Program-made: the position numbers and the translations under genes
Notes under the pieces: model-generated
What the model was told of the DNA's origin: nothing
Database searches by the model: none
Seen by the model: only the letters and a program-made list of their open reading frames with translations
Part shown: positions 40,058 through 50,538 of the stretch, in pieces
Numbering within the stretch: the stretch's first letter is position 1
Layout of the letters: every line of letters begins with the position of its first letter
Assembly: GCA_023333565.1 (NCBI GenBank)
Contig: JAJKFH010003106.1
Coordinates: forward strand, 62,001 to 126,000
Origin: Puffinus mauretanicus
Taxonomy: Eukaryota; Chordata; Aves; Procellariiformes; Procellariidae
Direction of reading: 5' to 3'
DNA: 64,000 nt

Positions 40058-40108
40058 CCGGCCCAGCCTCGGCCCGTGCCCAGGCAGGTACCCGTTGCCT
40101 CCCTGTCT

Positions 40109-40115
40109 GGGGCGG
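40109..40115 (+). promoter_or_regulatory. GC box GGGGCGG
   Basis: This is a Sp1/KLF-type GC box in the CpG island, about 55 bases to the right of the CRE-like site. Such boxes are frequent by chance in GC-rich DNA, so it only adds modest support for a promoter. Confidence 0.35.
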
Positions 40116-40260
40116 TGCGAGAGGCCCTGGCTGCGCGGCCCAGCCCTGCCCGTTTCCACGGGAAGCCCCTTGTTGCTCCCAGCCCTGAGGGAGCTGCCGA
40201 CCGCTGCTGCGCCCTGGTAGAAATCGGACGGGAAGTACCTTCTACGCGTTTGGAAATACT

Positions 40261-42228
40261 ACGTGGAATGATATCCAAGTTCCACTTCCTAAAAGTAGTT
40301 ATAACCTCTGGTAATTCATATTGTATTTATCTTGGAGGTGATATATTTTCCCATTTGTCTCTGGCAGCAGACATCTTTAAGTTGGCTTAGTAATACTGGA
40401 CTATTCAGAAATATTTAAATGCATGAAAGAATGCATTTTTCAGGGAAAATATGGACTTCGTAAGAGACAAAGTAAAATGAACGTTAGCTTGTGCACTGGT
40501 AATTTGACATGAAACATTAAGGTTTATAACCCACCATCCAATATTCCATTTCTTTGTGCAGTCTACCTATGTGATAGACAGTATTTAATTCTGTTTTAAT
40601 AGGAATGCCACTGAGCACAGCAAATTTAAAAGATTGTTTGAACCTAAAATTATGAGGAAATAGAAAGATGGCAAGAAGGAAGGGAAGACTTATTTAATAT
40701 CTTATATTTCTGATTAGTGATGCAGTGGACTATATCATACCACTATGGATGTTTTGATGTGAAAATCATCTTTGAATTGGATATTTAGATGAACTGTATT
40801 CTGTATTATTCTTATTAAATTATAGTTTTATATATCACTTTATGTATTAACATCTTGTACAAGGACTTCATTTGCATTTAATTAGTTTCTCTGTAAAATG
40901 TTTTCTGGTTTTGAAATTATGCATTTGTACATTGCAGAACAATCAAATTATCAGCCTCACTGCCAAAGATCAATTTGGAACTCTAAGAAGTGTGATGAGG
41001 TAGGTTTTCCATCATTAAAATTGCCTACAAATTCTTCAGCACTGTCAAAATGTCAGTGGCTGTTATTTAATTTGTTTATGACTAGCAGGAGTAAATGGGG
41101 TTGTGTAGTAAAATGGAGTTTTCAAGAAAGTTAATCTTTCCACAAGTGGAATGTTTTGCTGGAAATCTAAGAAATCACTGGAATAAATGTGTCTGTTTTT
41201 TTATAGGCCTTTGCCTCCTGACAATGCCTAGACTTAAGATAGGCACAAAAATGTTACGTGGATTCTAATTGAAATCTGATGGATTCAAACATCAGTGAAG
41301 TTTACCTTTAGTGCGCTGGATTGTGAAACAGAAAATGATGAGAAAGAAAGGCCTAAGCTTAATTTTGTCTCCTGATTCTTTATTCTTATGAGGGCAGTGC
41401 TGAGGATGGCAAACGGAGAATAACATATTAAAATAGCTAAGTAGTCTCTTATCCTTTATGAGGGGAACACAAATATGTAAACAGAGATCAGTGAAATTCC
41501 ACAGTGACTGCTTTTCACATGCATATTTCTGTCCGAAGTGCTAAGAAATAGTTTTTAACTATTGAAAATGTTACCGTTCTGTCTGTACTGGGGGACAAGA
41601 GGAGAATTTCTCTGTACCTGATTTCAGGAGACGCTACAATTTTGTGATTTTTCAGAGAGCTGGAATGCAAGCAGGCAGTATTAGAAATCTGTTGTCAACA
41701 CAGCTCTGTAAGGTCAAGTATGTCTTCTTTCTCAAGGGAGGAGTTAGAAAGTGTTGCTTGTAATAGGCATATCCTGAGCTTCTGTAATCTGAAATAGCTG
41801 ATACAAATCATCATGTTCACCTGGTTTAGAGCTGTACATGAATGTTAGTGCAAAACATGAACTATTAAATAACTAGCATGTTTATACTGATTGTAAAATG
41901 AGGTAAATGTGAATCTCACGTTTCTTTGGGAAAGAAAAGAGTTAGAAGAGAAAAACACTTACCACTGCCTTTTTTCCTGGATAATGGTTATTGCATATCA
42001 TCATGCAAATTTGCAATTTTCAGAGGATTAGGACTTACAGGGCAACCCCCCTTATTAAGCCTGAGACATTACTATGACAGCTACTTACATTGTTTACAGT
42101 TACTCATGTTTCTTTGATGCCTAGAAATGCTTTATGTTTGTGTTCCCATTTGATTTTTTTTTTTTTTTTGGAAAATCATTACGTTTTAGCCCTGTTTTGG
42201 GCTTATCTATATGGTGGGAGAGTATGAA
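40261..42228. other. AT-rich DNA between the CpG island and the second LTR
   Basis: Apart from the exon-like interval at 40938-40999, nothing gene-like is visible. The 104-codon frame at 40076-40390 begins in the CpG island and runs out of it without resembling a known protein. The 78-codon frame at 40898-41134 overlaps the exon-like interval. A T16 run lies at 42154-42169. Confidence 0.6.
40938..40999 (+). other. Exon-like 62-bp interval (speculative)
   Basis: It is preceded by a T-rich stretch ending in CATTGCAG and followed by a good donor, GATGAG|GTAGGT. The interval lies about 850 bases downstream of the CAG|GTACCC donor in the CpG island and in the same orientation. The two could therefore be exons 1 and 2 of one transcript. 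No protein similarity is recognised, so a non-coding or 5' UTR exon would be most likely. Splice-site look-alikes are frequent and confidence is low. Confidence 0.15.
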
Positions 42229-42776
42229 TGTTGTGGGTTGACCCTGGCCAGCAGCTTGGCACCCACGTAGCTACTTGCTTACTCCCTGCTCGACTCCCAC
42301 CAGAAACAGAGAGGGTAGGAAAAACAAAAGCGTGAAAACTCAAGCTTAATAAGTGGAGGAGAGATGAAAAAAAAAAGTGATGCAAAGGTGGTCACATGCC
42401 ACCTCCCACAAGCAGACTGATGCCCGGCCAGTCTCCAAACAGCAGCCACCTTGGAAGCCAAAAACTCTTCACCTTCGTCCTTTTCCCTCAGTTTTTATTG
42501 TTAAGCATGATGTTACATGGCATGGAGTATCCCTTTGGTCAGTTGGGTCAGGTGTCCCGGCTGTGTCACCTCCCAGCTTCTTGTCCATCCTCAGTCTACT
42601 TGCTGCAGGTCGGAGGGAGTGGGGAAAAGAGAAAGCCTGATGCTGGTGCAACCACTGTTCAGCCATAGCCAAAACACAGGTGTGTAATCACCACTGTTTT
42701 AGGCACAGATCCAAAATACAGCACCTTACGGGCTGCTATGAAGAAAGTTAACTCCATCCCAGCCACACCTGTTACA
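42229..42776 (-). mobile_element. Solo LTR of an avian endogenous retrovirus with 5-bp target duplication
   Basis: The plus-strand ends are TGTTGTGGGTTGACCC at the left and CCACACCTGTTACA at the right, giving TG...CA termini. The 5-base sequence ATGAA stands immediately outside both ends (42224-42228 and 42777-42781), a clean target-site duplication. Internal landmarks recognised from this avian LTR group include CAAGCTTAATAAG near 42342, GCATGATGTTACATGGCATG near 42505, TCCCTTTGGTCAGTTGGG near 42529 and GGGCTGCTATGAAGAAAG near 42730. Read on the minus strand the order is that of a retroviral LTR: start at 42776, a degenerate TATA-like AATAAAA around 42491-42498, and an ATTAAG-type poly-A site around 42346. 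A 5-bp duplication fits ERVL-type integration better than gamma- or beta-type (4 or 6 bp). No internal retroviral genes remain. Frames at 42203-42672 are incidental. Confidence 0.88.
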
Positions 42777-42781
42777 ATGAA

Positions 42782-44299
42782 TTAAGTGATTTAAGTCAGC
42801 TGCTGCTGTCAGCAAACATGAAGTCTGAAAAATAAACCTTAATGAACACAAGCTACTCTTCTAAAGATTTTCTTGGGCTGGTGCAACTGCTTTACCCTAA
42901 CAATAATGAAGTAATACAGACTGGGGATCTTTACAATGCATTCTCCAACTTGCAGAGGAGAATTCCAATGCAGACAGTAAGCCTGACTGCCATTTTTACA
43001 AAAAGTATTATCCAGTCCGTCCTGGCATTAACACCTCTTGGAAATAGCTTCTGTGGAAATACTTGTTTTTAATGTCCTTACTTCCACTGGTCCTTGGCTA
43101 CCTCAGCAGAGAATTATGATATATAACTGTCAGCTTCTGTTCAGGCTCAGACAAGGAGGACTATCAAGTTTGAAAGATTTCAGTGTATTTTTAGAAAGAA
43201 GGTACATTGCAGGATCTTCTCCGTAGTCAGTTATGTCCTAAATAGAATGTCCTATTAGCAGAGATAAAATACATGCTTTAGATTTCAAATCTGTATTTTA
43301 ATTAAATTTTTATTAAAGCAGGCTAGAAACTGCTTTAAAAGCTTCTGCGGAAAGATCTTTAAGTAATAGTTTTGAGCCAGGTGGCTGTCAACCACAGTAA
43401 GCTAAAAGTGCCAAATGTAAGAACAAAGTTTATTTTGGAATACATGTCACAGTTTACAAATGGTGAAGAGAGTTCATAATTGTGTGGACTTCATGAGAAT
43501 TGAATTAGCTGCTAGCAATTTTTAAGCGGGGAAGGAAACCTACAGAATTTTCATTTCTAAATTAGTCATACATAGCAGTGGTGCATTTCTGTCCTACTGC
43601 TAAACTCAGACTTCAGTGGGGACTGAATGTCTTTGTCTCTTACAAAAACAAAAGCTTAACTCTCAGAGGTAGCAACTCCTGGCTCTCAGCTCTAGTTGAG
43701 ATTAGAGATTTGGGAGTCAGGAGCTCAGAATCTGCCCACAAACCTTAGACTGCTGATAGGGAAACATGCCTTAGATTCTTTTCTGTTGCATGAAGAAATT
43801 ATTTATTCTTGAGATATCTGTACCAGTAACCAACCAATTAGAAATACAGTAATGCTGGAAATTATTTTCTTATATTTAGGATTTCTTTCAGTGAAGAAGC
43901 TGAACTGAATGGAAGATATGGGGAAGAAAAGGATTGATTTTACAGGATTTATCTTTCAATTTTGCCTTTTTGGTGGTTGGTCAGATATTTGGAAAAGAAA
44001 TTAATTTTCATTAACGTTTTTAGCCCATTTCCTCAAGTGGAAATGATGGCACCAAAGTGGAATAAAATTCTTTCTTCTCTTAAACATTTTATAGATTTTA
44101 AGGCAATAAGATGCCATTATATTTAACCAGTCTGATTTTCTAAATAACACAGAACAGGGTTTTGTCTGTGATTTCAGGTAGCAAGTTTCTATCTTCTGCT
44201 TGAGCTTTATATGTCTTTCACAAAAATATTTGGTCCTAATTTGAGGGCTTTTTAGTGGTGGAAAATCCAACACATCCCTTACCAAGTGCTTTCTTATGG
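42782..44299. other. Gene-free DNA right of the LTR
   Basis: No gene or mobile element is recognised. The largest frame is 94 codons on the minus strand (44001-44285), at chance level. The hairpin at 43676-43723 is the only structure noted. Confidence 0.6.
43676..43723 (+). repeat. Hairpin stable only as plus-strand RNA
   Basis: The arm 43676-43693 pairs with 43706-43723 at 17 of 18 positions if G:U pairs are allowed (three of them, all compatible with a plus-strand transcript), around a 12-nt loop. On the minus strand the same three positions would be A:C mismatches. That asymmetry would be expected of a functional plus-strand RNA hairpin, but three wobble positions are weak evidence. The stem is short for a pre-miRNA. 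Confidence 0.3.
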
Positions 44300-44309
44300 A
44301 TAATTATCT

Positions 44310-44595
44310 CTACTATTAAAAATTATGCTTTATTTATAGCTGGGAATTTATCTAATTTCAGCTTGCAGTCACTGGATATTGTTATGCCTTTGTTGAGTAG
44401 ATTAAAAAACCTTGCCTTTGAAAAGTTAAGTAAATAGAGCTTTTTAAATCTCAAACTCCAGACCTCGAATCAGTCTTATGAGGCTTGTCTGAACCTTTTC
44501 CAATTTTTTTGAAGACTTTTTGAAGATTTAGGCAGACTAATCTTCTCTCCAGTGTTGTATTCAGAAGAGATACTATCTTCATATTTCTTCTTATA
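44310..44595 (-). mobile_element. Ancient CR1-like LINE fragment
   Basis: The plus strand resembles the antisense of an old sauropsid CR1 group. Landmarks are a CAGCTTGCAGTCACTGGATA block near 44360, TGTTATGCCTTTGTTGAGTAGA near 44380, a degenerate TTTAAATCTCA block near 44444, GTCTGAACCTTTTCCAATTT near 44488, and CTCCAGTGTTGTATTC near 44547. This order is that of the reverse transcriptase 3' region read backwards. Many substitutions and gaps, compared with the younger copy at 57096, indicate a much older insertion. No frame survives. Boundaries are approximate. Confidence 0.6.
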
Positions 44596-45103
44596 TACAT
44601 GCATACTGCAAAGTACCTCTTCTGATGGGATTTATTTGGATTTCTGTTAACTCTTAATGTGACTAATGCTGTTTAGCCTGTGTTTTCAAGTGTCAGGATT
44701 ATGATACAGGGTACTTCAACAACTCTGAATTTGAATCACAACAAACATAGGAACTAGTAAGAAAGTCAGGATTAACTTGGGCAACCCAATCAAATTCTGG
44801 TTAATTAAATATCTGCAAACCTATTAGCTCTAATTTTCTTCTCATGTAGGTCAGGTTCATCATAATGTCTGAGAGCACAGAACTGTGGGTTTTACTTCGC
44901 TCATCTATATTTTTGCTTCTAGTGCTAACAGGTATTCTAGAATTTACTTCAATCAGTAACAGCACAGTAATTATATAAATTGGCTGCACTAGTTTGCAAA
45001 GAGAAGGGGGGCAGAGGATGGGAAATATTTGTCTGATAGCTCATCTGGTCACCCCAATAAAGGTAGAACAATTTATTTGCAAAGGGAAAATAACCTCCTT
45101 CGA

Positions 45104-45117
45104 CCCCCCCCCCCCCC
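45104..45117 (+). repeat. C14 homopolymer
   Basis: Fourteen C in a row, bounded by TCGA on the left and TCGA on the right. Long C-runs are unstable and error-prone in sequencing, so the exact length is uncertain. Confidence 0.8.
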
Positions 45118-45533
45118 TCGAATTTTAAGCAAATTAGGAAAAATCTCTCCTTTGTAATGTAACATTGCGTAAAACAGGTGGTTGTCTCTGCCGGCTTCCT
45201 ATTTCTCCTTCGGATCATCAACAGCCAGCAGAATAGGCAACTTGCTGGGCCAGTGGCCTGATCTTCTAGGACAGCCAAATCAGATTATGACGTTCTCATT
45301 CTTAGACGTCCAGTACTATCTTTTTTAGATTTGCTTGTAATCAAGTTGTCTTCTTTGCCTACTTTCAATGATTTATGCTTGAATGCTCCAGTATCTTGAA
45401 AAAATGATGTATCTGTACCAGCCAACTAACTTATAAACATGGTACAGCCAACTGCAAAGTGAAGTGAATTGAAGCTGCAGCGCATACTTTTGGGAACTGG
45501 GAATTAGCATAGAAGAGACAGATGCAGGCAGAT

Positions 45534-45553
45534 GGCCAGCCGGTTTGCTGGCC
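45534..45553. repeat. GC-rich 7-bp hairpin
   Basis: GGCCAGC and GCTGGCC form a perfect stem across a 6-nt CGGTTT loop. It overlaps the start of the 130-codon frame at 45545, which weakens the case for coding rather than supporting it. Confidence 0.5.
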
Positions 45554-46814
45554 GGGAGAGTGCTGCACGATTCCAACTGGGAGTTTCTGCTTAGAGCAGA
45601 TAGGACCCAGCACACGGAGTATGAGGTCTCTCTGGATGTTCATTTTAATGTAAAAGAAGATTCTTTGACCTGGGGTTGCGTGGGTTTGCATTGCCTTTTT
45701 ACAGTTTCTCTGGTGGGTGGGGAAGGGCTAGCAATTAAAAAATTGAATGTGACTTCGGTGATATTTTGTCAATGTAATTTTAGTAAAGCTATTGCCGCTT
45801 TTACTTTTGAGAAAGAAAATGAGAAAAAAGTGCTAAGTGCTGCATTTGCTGCAAGCGATCTCGTGTTGAATAACCCATTCCTCATGACTATAACCTTCCC
45901 CCTTTGTTTTTATTGGAGAAATGTATGGTCAGAGTGAGGGGATTATATTTCCAAAGTATATGACTTGTAACAATTACTGCAGTAAAGTCACAAGGCTTTT
46001 AAATGGAGATACTGAATTTACTAAGTCTATGGTTCAAGCTGTCTTTGTAGATGGGAAATCTTTAATGAATCATATGGTTGTATTTTAGGCTCCCTTTTCA
46101 ATTCTTACTTGCCCTTATGAATGTTTTTTCCATGAGCTCAGGGGTTCTCTTACAAAATAATAAGAAAAACTAAAACATTGTCCCTCTAATAGTTCTCACC
46201 ACCTCTCTGCTGCTTTTAATGTAAGCAAAGATGACCAAATTTGTTAAGACAAGTTGACTTTATCGGAGCATGGGGAAGGACTTTTTATTTGACCACATGA
46301 TAGAACATGATACCCTTATAACAGCTGGAGATCAATAGGAAGCAGGAATTGAAGGTACACTTGGACTCATCTGGTCTCAGAGGTGTGTGCAGGCATGTAT
46401 TATGAGGGCCATAACTCTTCTTCCCTTCCTAATGGCAGTGATGATATTTCAGAAGTCAGCTAACGGTGAAATTCGTTTCTGTATATGTGACAATCAGTTT
46501 GTTGCCCACATGATTAAAAAGCAGACGGCAAATGTCCCATGAGTCCTGAGGTTGGTATGGGCTTTTGTACTTTATTTTTTGTGGTACAATATCCTGTTCT
46601 GGGTAGAGTGCATACTGTGACTAGATAATGGCATAGCAGCTGCTTTGTTGTGCTTTCAGGGTGAGAGAGAGAGGAAAACTCTCAGAGCACCAGTGATCCA
46701 AGGGTAATACTCATATTTGAAAAAAGTCAGCATATATATCATATATCTGAATTTCAGAAAGACAGTTGACCTCTTCAGTATGTGGAGGACCTTCTGCACC
46801 TTATTAGAAGAGGC

Positions 46815-46845
46815 CTGGCAGCATTCACTGTTAACAGGCTGCCAG
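46815..46845 (+). repeat. 8-bp hairpin followed by a T-run
   Basis: CTGGCAGC (46815-46822) pairs with GCTGCCAG (46838-46845) across 15 bases, and TTTTT follows at once. The look is that of a bacterial terminator, but in vertebrate DNA the T-run would at most matter to RNA polymerase III. Probably incidental. Confidence 0.45.
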
Positions 46846-48273
46846 TTTTTGTCATGATCTAAGGATTTACTTGGTATGAAAGTGCTAGTGGGAAAAACTC
46901 TGAAAGATTGAGCCTAAGATGGTGGACACTGGCTTGCTGTTGAATGTCTTCATTTTGAAGTTCAGGCTATTACTGATATTTGTAGTTTCACAAAGAAAGC
47001 AGTCCTTGAACAGATATTTTAACAGCATTTGTTGGGTCATTAGGAGGTAAGCTGGTTCAGCTTTTGGTAGAAGATATATCAGAATCAAAAAGGGTAGGTG
47101 ATGTCCTTTTTCTACCAGCTTGCAGAGAGCTGGCTCCGGCAGTTAATCAGATATATAAAAGCTGATGGTTGAAGTAGCCTGAAGACGAGACAAGTTCAAG
47201 CACTTCTTAATTTTTAATGTCTCAGGACAAAGGATCTTTAGTATTTTTTTTAATTCTCCACATGTCATGTTTCTATTCATGCAATTAATGATTTTTAGTT
47301 CATGAGAAATTAAACCTTCAGTATTTTTTGGCGCACAGTCGTTCCAAAGAGATTAGCTTTGTCAGCTGGATCAAGAGCTGTGAATGGGCTGATAAAAATT
47401 TAAGTTTTGCAAGTCCTTCCTGAGTGAGAGGATTTTAATAATGGTTAAGACATCCTACACTGGCTCTTTTCTTGTAAGAGTGACTTAGTTTGAGGGTGGC
47501 AAGCTTGATCTGAAACCATGCAGTTGTGTGGTAGGAACATGCATTATCTTTTAGTATATCTGGGAGAACACGCGTTAGCTCCCAGAAGAAATAAACACTG
47601 TGAAATAGTGGGATGGCAGTGGCATGGTACTGTGCAAGTTCATGCTTGTGAACCACACATTGTAGAACAGCCATTTAAGATAACTTTAGTGTGCTTGGTG
47701 AGAACAACCAAAGAAAATAAACTAGTAAAATTAAAGGAGAAAACATGGGAGGATTTTAGACTGCTCTCATTTGTTGCCAGCCATACTATTTGCTTATTGG
47801 AAATACTGCTAAGGTTGGTATAGTGCTAAGCCACTTGTATTGGAAAGCAATTGTGGATGTTATCATGACCCACGAGAAAGCAGAATCTTAATGTGGGTAT
47901 AGAGGTTGACATGGACAATATCTGATTATACAGGGGCAATTACAATAGGCCTGGGAGAAATCGTAAGAGTTGACAGTTTTGAAGGGGGAAGAATAACACT
48001 TTGGTCAGGTGTTGAATAGCCACATCAAATGATGCAGGTCACTTCAAATAATCAAATAATCAGATTCTGTATGGTTCAGTGCCTAAGAACTGGCTTCAAA
48101 GGTGAAATAGTAACAAACTTCTGGCCAAACCCTAGTTCGAGGAAGAAACAACAAGGCATTAATGGTGAATCTTTTAGAGGGGGCTTGGCCTCAGGTCCAG
48201 TGGACCAAGTATGTTCCACCTTTGCCCAAATAATTACTTTCAAGATAAAGCATTTCCATGAATAAAGAAGAAT

Positions 48274-48294
48274 ATATGTATATAGTATACATAT
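48274..48294. repeat. AT hairpin
   Basis: ATATGTATA and TATACATAT pair perfectly with a TAG loop. It is typical of low-complexity AT-rich DNA. Confidence 0.5.
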
Positions 48295-49539
48295 CCTTAT
48301 ATGTGATATAAATATATGCACACTATTAAGTTACGGTCTGCATGCTCGTTCTACGTTCACCCTCTGCCCATCTGACTGAGTCTGTAGGAAGAGTATGGGG
48401 TTTTTTTGAAAGTCTGATTTTATTTAGCAAAACATGCAGGGAAACAAAGCAGATATGGCTTATATGTTTGGTAGTTCTATTCTAGAGATATCATTAACAG
48501 AGACAGGAATAAATGGAACAAGTGATGTCAGATCCTGTTTAGTCTATCAGATTTGCCTAGGTTCTGTAAAATGCAGAAGGAACTTCGCTGGAAAGAAACG
48601 AAAAACATTAAATACATTAAAAATACAAATTATAAGTCCAGACTTCCTGAAAATGTGAATATAAAAACTCCGAAATCCAAAAAGAGGGCCTTAACAAATA
48701 AGCATGGCATTTAAACTTTAGGCTCAGAAGTGCGTTGTGATTGTATGTGATGTAAAAGAAGCATAACAAGAAATCCCGACAGCAAGTTATATATTTTCAC
48801 GGCTCTGTATAGACTGATGAATTACAGTCAATACATTTAGAAAAAATCAGTGAAGATTCTGAAGGATGATCTTCTGCCCAAATGATAATGTATAAAGAGA
48901 TACATGTGGCTGCCTAGCTGAAAGAGGATGCTTAAAACAGTAGTTGAAGATCCATTAATCTTTACTGCTAGTTCTGAAAGAAAAGTAAGGTGTAGAAAAG
49001 TTAATAGGCTTTGTTGAAATTAGTGACAAAATCTGTCTGTTGATTTGATATTCTAAACATGTCATATGTACAAACTTTTGTGGTAAGCTTTTTTCAAAGA
49101 ATAAGCCCTTTCCCTTCCCCTTCCCCCCCCGTCTTTCATGGAACATGAAAAGAGGCCTTATTTTTCGTGTTAGAAATATTTTCATTGTGATACATTCATC
49201 TGAATGCAATGAAGTTGTACATCAATTTTAAAGTCCACTTATAAATTTGTTGTGTTAGGCTCTGCACAAATAAAGAACCAAAAAAACTCTATCTCTGAAC
49301 TACCGATTTCAAATGGCTGCAGAAAATCACATTTGTTTCTGATAAGACGTAGGTTGGTAAATGATTTCCTATATAAACAAACCAGTTAACATGTCTAATA
49401 AAATGGTAAAAGTACATTGCCAATAGTTTTTTTGCATACATTTGATAAGAAATTACATTGTGACTTTAGTCATTCAGCTGACGAAATGAGAAAGTCCTTG
49501 GTTTTTTTGCTCCAAGTCTCATTCAGGGAAGACCATTAA

Positions 49540-49593
49540 CTTTTTTCTTTTCTTTATTTTTCTTTTTTTCTTTCCTTACCCTCTCCCCCCTCT
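49540..49593 (+). repeat. Polypyrimidine tract
   Basis: About 54 bases of C and T with only two interrupting A. Capable in principle of triplex formation; no exon follows that I can recognise. Confidence 0.7.
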
Positions 49594-50463
49594 TAATAAT
49601 TTGATTAATCATTTCAGTTACATGTTTCCACTTGGCAGCCTCTGGAATCAAAGGTTCTATCTCAGCAATATGTCAAAAACAATGACACCGCAAAGGCTTG
49701 GCTAAGCTTTGACATGACACTAAATGAGGAACTTTATCTCTTGAGACAACTGAGTGGATTAGATTAAATGAACTTTAAGAGGAACTTTAGAGCTACAAGC
49801 ATAACCCACACAATCCATAAATATTGAATATATCTGCAAATGTGCACTGTCTAGCACTACTGCTTAATTCCAAATTTATATTCATTCTATTCAAGAATTG
49901 CCCCATGTCTTTATAACCATGCATAAATTAAATGAAATGGCAACTAAGTAAAAGAGAAAGGCTTTCACAAAGTGTAGAAAAATTATAAAGGTAGCTTAAA
50001 ACTACCTCTTCTGTAAAATCCATCAGTCGTTTTGGAAATTAGTTATACTAAAACCAATAAGACTTGTTATGCAGGTAAATATTCCTGTACAGAGAGGATA
50101 TCTGGAAGTTTCTATTGAAGCTGTGGTCTTAGAAATTCCTTTCAGTGTGCCCAGATCATCCGTACTTGGCTTAATGTGTGGTTGGGGGTGTGTTGAACAG
50201 GAGGGAAGACTCAAGCCTTCTCTTCTGGTCTTCCTGTGGTTTCTACACAGTGTAGGTCTGAGGCACTTTGGCTTAGGGATCCTCCTGGAAATCTGTGTGA
50301 TAGATCTGCATTTGACTCTGCTCTCTGAAAAAATGTGATAATTTTAGTTTTTCTTGTCAAACAGCTTTTACCTTATATATATATATTTATTTTTTCTTTA
50401 TAAACCAGAAAATTTTGGGTGAAAGAGATTAGGCAGCCTCTTCTGTGACATGCAACAAGCAGA

Positions 50464-50538
50464 TGTGAATGGTGTGTAGGTGTGAATTGTGTAAAAAGTG
50501 TGAATCATGAACAGGTGTGAATTTAGGTGTGTAGGGAT
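50464..50538 (+). repeat. Degenerate 17-18 bp minisatellite, four units
   Basis: TGTGAAT recurs at 50464, 50481, 50499 and 50516, at spacings of 17, 18 and 17 bases. The intervening sequence is G- and T-rich and partly conserved (GTGTGTAGG-like). The last unit fades near 50538. A decayed minisatellite is the simplest reading. Confidence 0.6.

Larger units (their letters stand above)
39720..40260. promoter_or_regulatory. Isolated CpG island, candidate promoter
   Basis: The stretch is very GC-rich, and a hand count gives about 60 CpG dinucleotides in 540 bases, whereas most 60-base lines elsewhere have none or one. The edges are abrupt: AT-rich sequence resumes right after 40260. Promoter-type motifs include TGACGTC (CRE-like, 40051-40057) and GGGGCGG (Sp1-like, 40109-40115). 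A possible splice donor, CAG|GTACCC, lies at 40087/40088 on the plus strand. Open frames of 173 codons (39699-40220, plus) and 159 codons (39799-40278, minus) overlap each other. They are low-complexity Pro/Ala/Gly/Arg strings, the usual by-product of high GC, so I do not call a protein. A promoter of an unannotated coding or long non-coding transcript is the simplest reading; an unrecognised GC-rich repeat is the alternative. Confidence 0.65.

Noticed and set aside
39699..40220. 173-codon plus-strand frame in the CpG island (and the overlapping 159-codon minus frame)
   Set aside because: Both are Pro/Ala/Gly/Arg-rich low-complexity translations of CpG-dense DNA, overlap on opposite strands and show no domain. 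Stop codons are rare at this GC content, so long frames are expected.
42203..42672. Cluster of 60-90 codon frames on both strands
   Set aside because: All lie inside the solo LTR at 42229-42776 and none resembles a protein.
36297..42776. One provirus bounded by two LTRs
   Set aside because: The LTRs differ in sequence and subfamily, the right one has its own 5-bp target duplication, and no gag, pol or env sequence lies between them.
45545..45937. 130-codon plus-strand frame as a gene
   Set aside because: At this composition about one frame of this length is expected by chance in 64 kb read in six frames. No start context, domain or exon border supports it.
46815..46852. Stem followed by a T-run as an intrinsic terminator
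   Set aside because: The DNA is vertebrate and no gene ends here; bacterial-type termination does not apply.
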